Shown: positions 49,401 to 62,100 of the stretch, piece after piece
Position numbering within the stretch: position 1 is the first letter of the stretch
How the letters are laid out: each line of letters opens with the position of its first letter
Source of the DNA: Anabas testudineus
Taxonomy: Eukaryota; Chordata; Actinopteri; Anabantiformes; Anabantidae
DNA: 64,000 bases
Reading direction: 5' to 3'
Assembly (NCBI RefSeq): GCF_900324465.2
Contig: NC_046610.1
Span: 7,008,484 to 7,072,483 of the forward strand
Program-made: the position numbers and the translations under genes
The notes under the pieces: model-generated
Seen by the model: the letters and a program-made list of their open reading frames with translations, nothing else
Database searches by the model: none
Told to the model about the DNA's origin: nothing

Positions 49401-52400
49401 TAAAGTTTTTAGAATTGAATTAAATTCATTCTACAATCGTGCTGTGGCCTAGAAATACATCATATCAGGAGGATCTGTGTAAGTGTACTAGTATGCCAAA
49501 CTGCCTTCTGGCTACTATGATTATTTTCATAAACAAGTGGCTTGATGCATAGTGAAACACCACCAACTGCTCTGATATGTTCCAATGTGTATCTGCATTT
49601 TATTTTGTAAAGTGTCAGAGGTTTTATTTAGCATAAAATTTGATTTAACTGTAAATGAAACCAAAATGACCAAGCAGAAAACTGGAATAGCCTTGGGAGA
49701 CTAAAACTGGCATTACATATTTTCCACCCAGACTTCAAATTAGACAGCAGGCAGCAATTTCTGTCAGTGTTGGCAGGGTATACTGTAGTTCTCATAATAA
49801 AACAATGAACATTCAGGTTGTTGTCCACAACATGCTATCTGGCTGTGCATGCAGGATTACTGAAAAAAATCTGAAGGTGCCTAAACAATAATTTGTTATA
49901 ACTGATAACCAGGACACAGTTTACCATGATAAAACTTACATACATTTGTGTTCATTAGTTAATGATATTCAGTTCCACTTAAGCCCTTCCATGTGTTTAA
50001 CTTTGTAACACTAATAACATGTTTCCCGTAGACTACAAAACATTCTTCCTCACATTCACACAATTATCACAAATCATGTCAACTTAAATTAGTGGGGATA
50101 TTTAGTGACTCTAAACCATGTGCATACTTCAAACTACTGCCAAACAAGATTATACTGTAATGTACTGAGTTTACTTCCCTTAAAAGAACATTTAACTAGT
50201 AGTGCACTAAGTTATTTGAAACCTGCCTTTTCAGTGTTGTAATGCCTTGGACTTGGATCAAACCCTGATTGGACTGATAATAGTGTGTAAACAACTAAGC
50301 AATTTCATGAGTGATAGAGGGCAATGTGCAATATTGGAGGATATACTTCAAATCGCAGCACACTATTTAAAAACACAAAAAACAAACTCAAATCACAAAT
50401 ATACAATGAACATTCAACAGGGAAATACCATATATGCACCATGCACAGCCTACAGGGATTTGGTCAACAAATGAAGAACATACAGTTTCCATAGGAACAA
50501 TGACAGATGTTATGGCTACATCAAAGCTTTGTGATCACACCACAAAGCAACACTGGTGCAAAACAAATGTCAGTTGTCTGTGCATAGATCATAAATTTGT
50601 ATGCATTTAATCTTTCCACCACTTCTTTATTGAAAACTACTCTAACTGGACACCAAAAACAAACACCTTTAGGAATGTAAAGAGCATCTTAGCATCAGTG
50701 AAAAGCTGTGTTTATGACAATAATAAATGCCTGTCAATTAGTGAAAACATGAGCCATGTTGTTTCTACTAAAGTAGTGACCACTTTAATATCTCTAGTTA
50801 CAGTCATTAAGCTATTGTGGGCATTGCCGCAAATCGAAGAGCATGGCTGCTTTATAGCAGACTCTCATTAATAGGATGTTTGCAATGACAACGGATTGCA
50901 ATTTGAAAAGAGCAAAAAAAAAAAAAAAAAAAATCTTTGTTTTGTTGTGTATTATATCCTACAATGCAGACACATTCATGACTCAAGTGAACAAGGTGAA
51001 ACTGATTTTCCAGCGGATTAAGATCTACAATGACAAAACACATGCTAAGGAGTTCTGTGAGTCTGTCAGGTGCGTGATTAAATGAGGAGGAATATTCAAA
51101 AATAGAGCCACAACATTTATAAATTAATATGAAAATATTATAAGATGAATAGTGGGGTTTAAAATATGTATGACCATGGTTTGTACGCAAAACACATAAC
51201 TCAATAAGAAAGATGGAATAGAAAGAAACCTGAACTAATCCAACAATTACTATAAGACTGGTACCTATTTAAACTATGTGACTCAGTGATTATGACTGCT
51301 GTCCAATTTGATATCTGATTTATTTTAACTATAGATCACAGCATATTACATTCACCATATTGCATCACCACTTAAATGAGACCGCAGGACCTTTTAACCA
51401 GCTGATCACCAGCAGGAGTATTGAAGAAAGACATATACGTCATGCTCTATTTCACATAACCCATGTAACTGAGACAGTCGCTCCATTCACTGCTGCCTAT
51501 CTAAACAGGACACCTAACAATGTAAACAATTCTGCCATCTGCCAATTGGTGTGCAAGGTAGGGGGTGAGTGGAAAAACACTTTCCAACACTGATTTGCTT
51601 CCCCCTCCTTTCCAGTTTTCCTTTTAAGCATATTTTGCTCATCTATTTATCCAGCCAACCCCTAAAATTAGCTTTATAGTTTAATAAATGAAATGTGTTG
51701 TCTGTTTGTGGTAATAACTGCAGTGTGCAGATTGCAAATCAAGTTTTTAATGACTCTGCTAAATATAGTAACATCAACTGTGCAGATTTCCACATAAAAT
51801 CTAATAATAATCTAGAGAAATGCTGAAACTTCCTTAATGGATTCAAAATAATCTGGTCTAGCCTCCTTGATAATTTTTTCATTATTTTCAATGTAACTAA
51901 ATTATCAACCCATGTATGTTTACAAAGGACAGCAGAAAATGCCACACCCCCCTCAGGTAACATGACAGTCAGCTGTGACCTCATGACAGATGATCAGTAA
52001 ACACTGAGCTCCTGCTGTTTGTGTTGCTCTTGCTCCATAATTACATAATCACCACACACACCCCTCTGGGACGTGTTTGAAAAAATGTAACTCAGTTCCC
52101 TCCACAGTTAGCTCAAATAACAACAGATGCAAAACTAATTGGGAAAAAACTTGTTGCACATTAGCATTCAGACTGTGTCACTCCCAACGTGCTACTCATT
52201 AAACTCATAATGGACACCGCGCACAAAAGAAAGTAAGGAGGAGCCACATGGCAGGTGGCCTCCCGCTCTGGTTTCATATCAAACTATCAAGACACTGGCG
52301 CTATGGATTTTGAATTTGCACGTCGTCCTGATCACAAAATCGTGTTCTTTGCCCTCATAAACGAACAACTAAGCACAGTTTAACTAGCTGCAAAGTGAAG

Positions 52401-53474
52401 TGAAACACAATGGGGATGCACCATTCACACACGTGCTCCTGCATCTGGCATTTGAAAAACTGGTGCTGTATGTTTTGCATCATGTTTCTCATTTCCCCTT
52501 CACTATAAACATGCCCAAGGAAGGAAAGCTGAGCTTACCTGAAGCGGGACCAATGGGTCTGCATCCTCTGGTTGCCAGACCTCGACCACGCTGGTGGACA
52601 TCTGACTCAGAGCTTTGCGAGAGGGAGAATTTTAATTAACAGTGAGGAAATTATGCAACATGGGGAGGAAAAGATTCAAATGGAAATGCAGCACATCTAA
52701 GCTGTCATATTAATATCACTGCAAGCTATGATCCTGCACTACTATTATAGCGTATTAGGAACGAGTACACTGAAACCAAGTGGATGATAGTCACTCGAAC
52801 AAGTGAGGAAATGACTTCTTGGTCTCGGCAGCTTGACAAAGGCTGTTTGCTAGCTGCTTGATTAGCAGGGACGTTAGCTCGGTGGCTAACGAACTTGGAA
52901 AACACATCTCCTCTATTTCTAGCGCACACACGACCCCTTAGCCGTGTAGATGTAGCTTAGGAACTCATTTACGCTTATTTCATTGCTAACTATTGCCATG
53001 AAGTGTGGATTTGAAGCCGCGATAATACGCTACTTCCCCGCTTGACAAGTTGTCGTTTCGTTTCGTTTAATCAAGCAGCAAAGGGAACTGGCAGCTAGCA
53101 TGAAATAGCAGGCTGATAAAACATTAGCTACAGCCGTCTTCCAGTTCAGTATCAAATAAAATATGCCCAGTTGAAGATTTAAAAATGCATTGAGAGCTAG
53201 TTTTGAGTTTAAGTGCCATTTGGATAATTTCACTCGCCATCCATATTCCAGTACTGTCAAGTCAACCTAGCTAACTTAACGTACTTTTTCTTAACGGTAG
53301 CTTTAACGGTGCCCCCCCCCAGGAGCAGCAACATAAAGGGGAGTACAAACCTTGCAGTTGAGCCCCTCCATGCTGGACGTAGGGTAAAAGTAACTGTAGT
53401 ATTCCTAGTAGTATATTAATCCACGTTTTCCTGTGACAGTGGCTGCCTTGCTGGAAGTCCTGTAGCCCCGCCAT
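25500..53474 (-). CDS. tmem131l: Transmembrane protein 131-like
   Basis: Thirty-four coding exons join in one frame (4608 nt, 1535 aa): 53351-53474, 52539-52612, 49252-49295, 42799-42870, 40332-40455, 40124-40240, 38500-38604, 36865-36942, 35489-35642, 35252-35310, 35060-35165, 34840-34942, 34558-34702, 34243-34413, 34074-34182, 33860-33983, 33691-33760, 33484-33593, 33294-33363, 32987-33120, 32581-32723, 32311-32497, 31774-31959, 31339-31488, 30692-31235, 30454-30563, 30183-30352, 29879-30085, 29632-29707, 29130-29236, 28867-28996, 27921-27991, 27646-27770, 25500-25808. Seen: an N-terminal signal peptide (MAGL.., [11 protein letters not shown]); a PapD-like N-terminal region ([31 protein letters not shown]); [17 protein letters not shown]; one membrane segment about 861-881; and a long Ser/Lys-rich cytoplasmic tail ending with [15 protein letters not shown] and SGYCGDV. 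The human protein (1609 aa) matches throughout. Reported mammalian roles include dampening Wnt signalling in thymocytes; TMEM131 family members aid secretory cargo. The donor after 29879 is the least certain junction. Confidence 0.95.
25809..25946 (-). other. Open in-frame extension inside the last intron of tmem131l
   Basis: The last coding exon stays open in frame upstream through its acceptor for 46 codons to an ATG ([11 protein letters not shown]). It could be an alternative start giving a short C-terminal product or simply chance. The normal acceptor (CCTGCACAG) is good and fits the family, so I treat this as an unproven option. Confidence 0.25.
35950..36480. other. Higher-complexity segment in intron 8 of tmem131l
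   Basis: Less AT-rich than its surroundings, with two short open frames on the plus strand (94 codons from 35955, 62 codons from 36277) that have no recognisable domain. This is more in keeping with a conserved non-coding element than with a gene. Confidence 0.25.
37797..37817. repeat. (TTA)n microsatellite in intron 7 of tmem131l
   Basis: Seven ATT/TTA units in an AT-rich stretch. Confidence 0.8.
40539..40593. repeat. A-rich runs in intron 4 of tmem131l
   Basis: Three long A runs split by short CCTTGGGG and G interruptions. It may be a decayed poly(A) tail of a retroposed sequence, but no SINE or LINE body is evident beside it. Confidence 0.6.
42871..49251. other. Large tmem131l intron 3
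   Basis: 6.4 kb of AT-rich intron between the 72-bp and 44-bp coding exons. Read on both strands, it shows only short frames with no family features, no RNA gene and no repeat I can name. Confidence 0.5.
49296..52538. other. tmem131l intron 2
   Basis: 3.2 kb of AT-rich sequence with one long A run near 50917-50935. Open frames at 50852-51190 (minus) and 51360-51593 (plus) have no recognisable features. Nothing else is supported. Confidence 0.45.
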
Positions 53475-53660
53475 GCTGCCCTCTCTGCTAGCAGCCGACC
53501 GTGTGTGTGTGCGTCGCTGTGCTGGTCTTTCAGCCGCAGCTCCCTCCCTCTGTTCCTCCCCGCCTGCTCCAGCACATTGTGCAGTGAGATCAGCCACTGT
53601 CACTTCAAACACGGCTGTTTACGTGTCCGGTGCTGGACACGAACCAAACAAAGCTGTCTA
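53475..53660 (-). promoter_or_regulatory. GC-richer 5' region of tmem131l
   Basis: Immediately upstream of the ATG the sequence becomes clearly richer in G, C and CpG than the surrounding introns, as expected for a housekeeping-type promoter and 5' UTR. No TATA box is seen. An in-frame ATG at 53612 would add 46 residues before MAGL and would disrupt the signal peptide, so it is not used. Confidence 0.4.
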
Positions 53661-54140
53661 AAAAGACAGACGTGCATCATGTAGTGGGACTGAATGCTGT
53701 GGGACACTGTTTAAGTACTTTGCTTCTCCAGTGTTGTGCTCCTTTGTGTCTATACCCCACTACATCTGAGCCAGGTTCACTCGGTCTAATTGGGGTTTTA
53801 ATCATTTGATTCTTTTCAATTTACTGGAAATTTGTACGTCTAAAGCAGAATATCATTTTGGGTTCTGCATCCTCCACTACGACTCTGTTAATTAGTCCAT
53901 TTAAGAAGTAACCAGCTACAAGGCTGCACACAGATTACCTTTAAATAGGTTTGACATTTCTTTTATAATTCATTGTTCCCTGGAGTCCAAGTTACCACAG
54001 TCACAGTGTGTTAAACATGAGAAGTAGAAATGCTATACACTTATAAAGAAAACTAGGAAAAATATATAATATGTAAAACCTATGGTCATTTTATATGTAC
54101 TGTTACACATTAAACTACCTAATATTATATAAAATAGTTC
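53661..54140. other. Intergenic stretch between tmem131l and mnd1 (first part)
   Basis: No exon, RNA gene or named repeat is seen here. Confidence 0.4.
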
Positions 54141-54345
54141 AAAGTACCTTTACCTGAGCCTGCTTCAACATTAAAAAAAGTACATAGACATTTGAAAACA
54201 CTCACAGGCACATAATTCTCGTACTTTTTATTAAATTAAATTTTACTTAAGTGACATTTTTGCTCTAGGACCATTATAGTGGTGTATTTTTACTTTTCAG
54301 TAGCTGTATCTTTTTTTTACTTAAGAGATCTGAACACTTCCTTTT
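54141..54345 (+). mobile_element. hAT-like non-autonomous repeat, right-end fragment
   Basis: A series of short blocks (TTTTACTTAAGTGACATTTTT, GGTGTATTTTTACTTTTCAG, TTTACTTAAGAGATCTGAA then CACTTCC) follows the right end of the teleost repeat whose termini read CAGTGGTGGAAAGTAAC, the family also suspected at 10783-11853. The terminal CCACCACTG is worn away. No coding capacity. Confidence 0.55.
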
Positions 54346-54427
54346 TTGTGTACAGCCTTTATGCTGATACAAACTACAGAAGAACATACTGTACTTATAA
54401 AATACAATGCATTATTATATATTAACC

Positions 54428-54530
54428 CAGTGGTTCCTGACCTTTCTGGTTTGTGACTCTTTACTTTTGATATTGCACATTTTGTTGATAGCACTTATGT
54501 GTTTAACCTACTTGGGGTCACTGAGGAAAA
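54428..54530. mobile_element. Possible hAT-type repeat end (CAGTGGTTC class)
   Basis: Begins CAGTGGTTCCTGACC and continues with TTTGTGACTC and GGGGTCACTGAGG, resembling the common fish and vertebrate hAT non-autonomous elements that begin CAGTGGTTCCCAACC. Only one end is visible. Confidence 0.45.
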
Positions 54531-56104
54531 TTACCTGCAGTAAATGCTATTCATACCTACTGTATGATTTTTTATGTTAAGCCTTTAGTCAGCATAATTA
54601 TTGTATTGTTGATCTCTGAGGATAAGACACATTTAACCAAACAACCTGCAATTAATAGCAGTCTTAAAAGTAATAACAGTGAGATAAAACTATGCAAAGT
54701 CTCTTAGGAACGCTTTTACTCTCGGCATGTCGCATTCATAGAAACCATAGCTGGAACGGGTTGGGCAGGTACACACATGTACAGGTTAGTCTTCTGTGGA
54801 TGGGTCAGCTCTAGTAAACAAAAGCACTACTAGGCATTTAGATTTTTTTTTTCTTGTAAACTTCTGTGTAATTTTAGCAAGAAGTGTAAGGTTGCCACAA
54901 TAATACAACATAAGAACTATGACATTTGCATTGCACATTGTTTAGTAGCAGATTATTCTTATTACTGTACAAGTGAATGTATGCATTAGAAAGAATTTAA
55001 AATGAATAGTGAATTATGAATTGTGTCTGTTACTACTGACATGCTCTCCTTTGACTGGCTCACAGATAAAAAAAAACAAAACTTACATAACTAAAAGTAA
55101 GTAACAAATCAACAGAGTATGTCTATCATTCATCAACTGGAAAACTAACGACAAGCATATTTGAAATTTAAATCGGCACACCCAGACACATTTGCCTTGT
55201 CAACTAGGTCACCGAGTAAACACAGAACGCACAACTGCCTGCTTTGCATCTGGGTTGACATTAAAAAAATGGGAGGCAAGAAAGCAGAGCAGTTGTCATT
55301 CTAGATGTGTAATAAAAACAGTGTTCCTGTTTTGTTCATACAGAAAGCGAGTGTGCAGCTCTGAAAATAGAAGCAGCTTATTTTGCAACATCTCAGTGAA
55401 GAAATAAAAGTACAAATAATAGGAACCCTGGTGTAAATACAGTTGTACACTCCACACTTAGGGATTAATACCACAGCAGAAGAACATTTAATTAGCAACA
55501 CAGGAAAAGAGATTCTGCAAAAAAAGTAAATTTACTTTTAAGTTTTACAGCATGGTAGAAAAAACATCCTAAACATCTCTTTTGTAATTTAGTTCTCCCA
55601 GTGTGGTTCTGGTGAATGAAGAGCTGGAATTCTTTCCATTTCCCCCAAATAATATAAAGGACAAAGTGAACAAACATTTGATTCTAAACCATCTGTTTAA
55701 ACCATATAAATTAGATCGCTGGCAACATAGAAGTGTCAAGTGTTAATGCCTTTCCATCATCAACTTGGAGCTCTCAGTTTCCAGGCTAACAGGTGTCCCA
55801 AAACTCAGACTGCTTGTTGTGTGTATCATAGACCCCTTCAACTCTAATAAGCACTAATGGGTGGTTCAGTTTCTTTTCTGCTTGCACCAAAGCAACAGGT
55901 CTGCTGATAAAGTCCATCTGTTGCAGTAAAATCATTGAACTTTGTCGTTCTTCAAACCCCGACTGTCCTAGTGCATTTACTTTTACGCTACATCAACAGA
56001 ACAGTAACTCGAAATGCAAAGACCAGGAGTGGATACTTCACAGCTACACAAACTGTAGCTTAAACACTTATTTTATCCATTATTCATGGTACAAAAACTG
56101 GTCA
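54531..56104. other. Downstream region of mnd1
   Basis: Intergenic sequence and the mnd1 3' UTR. I find no AATAAA on the minus strand close to the stop; ATTAAA at 55487-55492 is a possible poly(A) signal. No other gene is seen. Confidence 0.4.
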
Positions 56105-59100
56105 TCAGTCCATGTAGTCAAAGTCCTCAGGGATCCCAAAGGCTTTATTAATGCGGCTGTCATCAAAGGCAAACTTCTTCTTTGTCCACGACTTGATGGC
56201 AAAAATATTATCTGAAAACAGAAATCCAAACCTTTACTCAGTGAGTTGTGATGCACTGATGGACATAGTGTGTAGTGTGAGAAGGTGTTACAGCCCAGCT
56301 CAATATTCTTGTACTTGAGGATTTTGATTCTGATATACTTTATTGACCCCCATGGGGAAATTGTTGTTGGACAGCTGCACAAACATGGTTGCTCTTCCTA
56401 CAGGTTCTTGTCCAAAAAGACTGCCAGGAGGAAGCAGGACTCAACAACTACTCTACTAACTGAGCCAAAGCCATCCAAATGGATGACAGCTGAGTCCAAG
56501 AACAACCATCTGTCTCAGTGTCTTTCAACACCTAACATACAAAAGCTGTTTTGTACAGTAGTTCAATTATTTTTGCTCAGCACAGTCTATTTCCCTATCA
56601 CTGACTATCAACAACAACTTAAAAATATTTTCAAGAGTTAGAATCTGATGAGCGGTAACAACAGTCTTAACCAGGCCGGGATGCTCCAGTTTATAATGTG
56701 ACAGATCTTTTGGAAGAAATTTCCAAATTCCGATTTAGTTGTGCTTCTATTATGAGAATACTGTGTTTTATAATAGGAAATTTTAAAACACTATCAATAG
56801 ATACATAAATACACAATTCAGACCGCAGTGCATTTACAAATTGTCCTGATAACCTTCCACAAGCCACTAATCAAAATTACTTAATTCTATACTATTACTT
56901 TTCTATTGTTGTTTATTTTCTAATCTAAAATGGTTTCTGTTAATTGAAAGAAAGTGATTTATGAGACAAGTTGAAAACTCTGGATGTCTTATTAACCAAG
57001 ACAGTAAATAAAACGGCTTTCCGAGGATCAGTGCTTATCTGATCATTGGCTTTTAGTGATTAGTATGAGTAGTAAATTAGTAATGCTTTTCACTAAAGTC
57101 CTCTATGATCGCCTACTCCAGTTTTGACAATAAGCAGTTAAAATGCATGAAATAACTTTGTCAGGACATGAGAGAGTGTGGGTGTGACATGGCCACAGGT
57201 TAAAACCAGACACTGGTGTTTCTGAGATATTACAGTTTCAAGTTTTCACAGAACAGGTTGCAAATTAGGCAAGGTTGTTACTTAAGCCTGCTGGGGACTT
57301 CTGTGACCTGCTAGACCAGACAAGTGTGCACTGAAATACCAATGCACATAAGCTACATTAGTAGGACACCTCCACATAAAGCCATTTATTCCACCAAGCC
57401 CAGAAAAAGTGTATAACTGTATAATTGTTGCCATTAATAAAAACAACATATTGTATATAACAAGAAAGAGAAGAAATTAGGTGAAGATGTAATAGAAGAA
57501 GAGACAAAGGTGTTTACAAAGTGCTTGTAACAAAACAGCTCATATGTGAAATTATATCTCACTTGTCACTTGGGTGTTGAGTATGATGCTTTCCAGAGGA
57601 TATATGGAATAGAATATATGGTGCTTTGAGGAAACATTACGCTTCTTTGAGGAAATAACAATTCCCAGAGCACCTTGTTTAGTTGTGTAAACCACAGAGG
57701 AGGGAGACTCAAGTCATGGCACATATGACTCACTGTTTCTCAAAGTTGGTACAATTCTATGGAACTAAAGCAAAATGTACAAAATAAAACTAGACTCTGT
57801 TTGCTAGTCACTGGAAAAGTGACCTCAAGAGCCAAAACAAAACAGGCCCAGCTGGTTACAGTGATCTTCAAAGGTCAGCTGTCTCCAAGGTTGCCACTCA
57901 GGTCAACTAATGCACAGACAACCTATGTGCTGACATGCAGGACACAAAGTGCTTTTACAACCCTCTGGGTAGGAGTAGTCATTCATGCAACATCATTCTT
58001 ATTAGAATTGGTTATTTTTGTATTGAATATTTGTACTTTCTGCAACGACTATAAAATTCAAAACAAGTCTGGAACTAATGACTAACATGAACTCAATTTT
58101 GAGTTATTGTTTATATTCGGTCCATGTGTCCCAGCTTCTCAAAAGTGAGGATTTACAATAAGCTGAAATTGTATTAGTCATTCTTACTTTCACTTAGATT
58201 AAATTCTTAAACTAAAAAAACTAATCTGGTCGATCATTTAAATAACTGTTAGTTGTAGCCTAACTCTACTAACTAAATTTGTTATTAAATGTACATGTAT
58301 TAAAAGGACATGTGACTTACCTGTCCACCTGGAAACAGCTTCTTTTGCTACAAGATTCGACTTTCCTACAAAACAAAATTTGTGATCATTAAGTATCTTA
58401 TAGATTAAGCTTACAATGTGTGTGTAAGTGATTTATCTTTTGAAATATTATATACACCAATGGGCAGAAAAGACTACAGGCAACCAACTAAAATGTTAAG
58501 CATTCTTTCATTTAACTAGATATTGTTAATGCAACAATATATGTATTTCCTTAAGTCAGACAGGGCATTAGCACTAAATGTAATAAAAACTTAATGACAC
58601 CACAGGACAAGGAACAAATTTACCTCTAAAATGATGACTAAGACTAGGAAAATCATGTTACAGCTGAGAGAAAGCAAAACATCATTGTCCATTTTGTGTT
58701 GCAAATATGTACACTGAGGTCCATTTACTAAGATTTGTTTTTAGTTATATGTTTTTGAGATAGCCAGACATACTGTATATAGGCTTATGTAAAACTGTCA
58801 TGAAACATTTAACAATACAGAAAACATACTGACAACAAGGATAAATTATGGTATGAAGCAAAAAAACTCTCTTAATGGAGGAAAGTATGGTGAGTGATCT
58901 GATGTTAGATAACTACAGTCACACAGTGAACACAAATAGTATACTATTAGATTAAAGTGGACAGTCCCTGCAGCGGGAAACAGCTAAGCCATGTGCTCTA
59001 ACTGAAAAGGCCTGTGTGACATATCCAGATTCCAATAAAACTAAATCCTAAAACAGCAGGTGAAATCATATTTCTCTGCATTAACCATTTATTTCTTTTC

Positions 59101-62100
59101 TTATTAGTATTTAAAAACAATATCGTCTTGATTCTATTACAACATCCACAGACACATTTAGATGCTGTATTGTTGGGACTGGCCCACAATCCAGACTATA
59201 TATCTATATTTATGTCTACTGTTGTATCTTTCTCTTGTATACAACTATTTTAGCCCCAGTTTACAGCATGCTTGGCAGAGTTCTCCACAATTTGTCCTTC
59301 ATAAAAAGCAGATGAGTGATGTGATCCAGTTATCAGTACAATAGCTGAGCAAAAACATCTGGTACGGTTTTCATAATGGGCGGTATACGCATAAGCCTAA
59401 AATTGAAATTTATTACAGCATTTATTAATCATGCCACAGTGAAAACATTGATATAAACAAAAATAGGCAGCAGCTGCAAGTGGGAGGGTGTGATACACAA
59501 CAAATGGACAAGAAACAGGACAGGAAAGAATGATTCTTCAAAGTTGTAAATAATTAAAAAATGCGAAAACGTCATTGTGCTTTATGGTTTTCCATTCAAC
59601 AGTCATATACATGTCTGAATACTAATGGTAGGTCTCCAACTTTTTTACTCTACTTTGAGCTTTGTTGAACAGTGGTATATTTTCCAGGCACACAGCTTTG
59701 ACATTTGTGTCTTTAGCTGTTCCCATGTTTTGTGGTTTTTAACTCTGAGCTTATTGGTCTGGGTGTGGCAACAGTTGTGAAACATCCTGACCTGACAAAA
59801 TGCTGTCTGTCCACTCTGACGCTGGCATTTCCACATTTATTTTCAGAGGTAATTACAGTGAGAATGAATGTGTTTTTAACTAATTGGCCCTATGAGAAAA
59901 GCAAAGCTTACTCCATCCTCAAAAGTGGTTTGGTTTCTGTTTGATACTGTTTGTGGTTTTTAATCCAACCTGCAACAAAAGATTATTGGATTCACATGTG
60001 GAAACCACTGACAAACATGCTGTTTGTTAAAACAGTGAAATCCAAAATAAAGTAACTGGTAGTATTTATTATAGTCAAGTATATAATACTTTAGTTCTCT
60101 AACGATCCCTACCTCCAACTCAAATACACAGTATTTTTATAATGTTGCTGTGGTGCCTCAACAGACACTTGCTCTCTGAACCTAGGTATCATGTATACAA
60201 CTATCCTAGACGCATGAACAAGTCTGAGCCTATTCTGCAAGTTCAGTGTAAGGCCCCCCAGCAGTAAACATAACAGTCATGAACTCAGTGGAGCTTTACA
60301 CAAAGCTATTCACTGAGGAGAGATGGTTATCTGTAACAAGGCTGAGTGTAGTGTAGTTCAAAAAGACAAAAATTAGACATGTAGACAAGTTGACGAAATG
60401 TGAAAACAGACCAGCAAAGACAGTGAAAGGGAGACAAAGCCTGTTATTCCTTTGTTTCACCAACATTTGGGAGTAACTAGTAAATTTGTATATGGCATGT
60501 GTATGATAGATGCATTATATGACTTTTACCGTCTACTCTGGTAGTTACTCAAAAATACTAATAAAAATCCAATGACGTTCAATATAATATAACAAAACAT
60601 GTAAATAATTACACCATTTTTAATTTATAAATTACTTATTTGATTAGAGCTACATCTATTTATTAATGATATACTATTATATACTAATATGGAGAGGTGC
60701 TGTCAAAGGCTTTTGTGGTTCAGCCTGGCAGCAGCACAGAGGAATTCTCTTCTAAACGTTTCTGACCAAGCCTCTCCCATCTAACCAATCAGAAAAGGCA
60801 AATTATTTCTGCTTGACTGGTGACTTTTGTATCTTCCCTTAAAATTTCATAAGGCTTATACCTGAAGGGCTGGGCAGAGCAGAGTGGAGTGGCTTGGATT
60901 TAAAGTGTTGTACTACTACTTGATTCCCAAAATTGACATACTGTAATTATAAATGTCTAAAACATTAGACATTAATGTTTTGGATTAATAAATTGTTTAT
61001 TTAGTATGTAATTTAGTCAGGAACAAATTTCCTCCCTGACAAAGTGACTGTCAGTAGATGTAATATTATTAACATGCTTGAGTGGAAAAGGACAATAACT
61101 ACATGCCTGATGCCTGATGTAAGACTGGGAGGTGCAGGTAAACCGACCAGCACACAGCTCAGCTGCAACATGAAAACAAAGCAGTAAAGCAGTAAGGATC
61201 ATTGTAATACCACTGGTAAGGAGTGTTACTGTGTACTGTGTGACCATACCATAGAAGAGGTGTGTAACAACCAGTAAATAAGCATGACCAGTGGCCTTGT
61301 CTTTACATATTTTTTTTTTAAAAGTGTTTAACCCCAACTCTTCGAGCTGAGAGGTCAGAGGCTACAGTGTTTAGACTGCAGTTAAAACCAATGTGCAGTT
61401 CTTAGAACCAGGCTGCAGAAAAGCAGACCCTGTTGTGGTGGGAAGACTCACACTTTTCATCTATACTGGCTTGTATGAACATATAAGTTTGTGGTGCAAG
61501 CTGACAGTTTTTAGACTCATGATAAGTTCTCACTTCTCTACTCACTTTGACTTGAACTGTGGGAAAGTGTGACCCTGCAATATGTTTGTTCTCAGCAGCA
61601 AATTTAAAGAAGAGGAATTTAGTGACAGGTATGTGCACATTATAATCTTGTCCCAAGTGGTTTTACACAGGAAGATAATCCATCTCCAGCTGTGTTTGAA
61701 TAGACAGTCGCACCATGATATTACATAATATGGTTACTTGTGTCCCTGGTCACTATTGCACGTCTCTTAAAGCAATTTGATCTGTTTTATGCATTTGGAT
61801 GCATTCACACCTTATTAAGAGCTGTCTGAACATCCTAGATAGCATTGTGAAATGTGTCAGGAGGGAATTTGAGCGTGTAAAATATGTTTTGCCACGTCCT
61901 GCTTATGTTTTTTTAGCGCTGTGAGTAGGTGCTTTTGACTGGTGGCCAAGTTCATAGCAACACTGTAACACTGTTGTTACTGAATGTTTTTTCAGAACAT
62001 TGTTTTCATTAACGAATCCATCTCAGTGCTGAACAACCGATCTGCTGAACAGCTAAAAAGGGTGAAAATGTTAATCTCGGTTAACTGCACTGTATTTGAC

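Noticed and set aside
53475-53612. In-frame upstream ATG for tmem131l
   Set aside because: It would place 46 charged and Ala/Arg-rich residues before the signal peptide, and the family start is MAGL.
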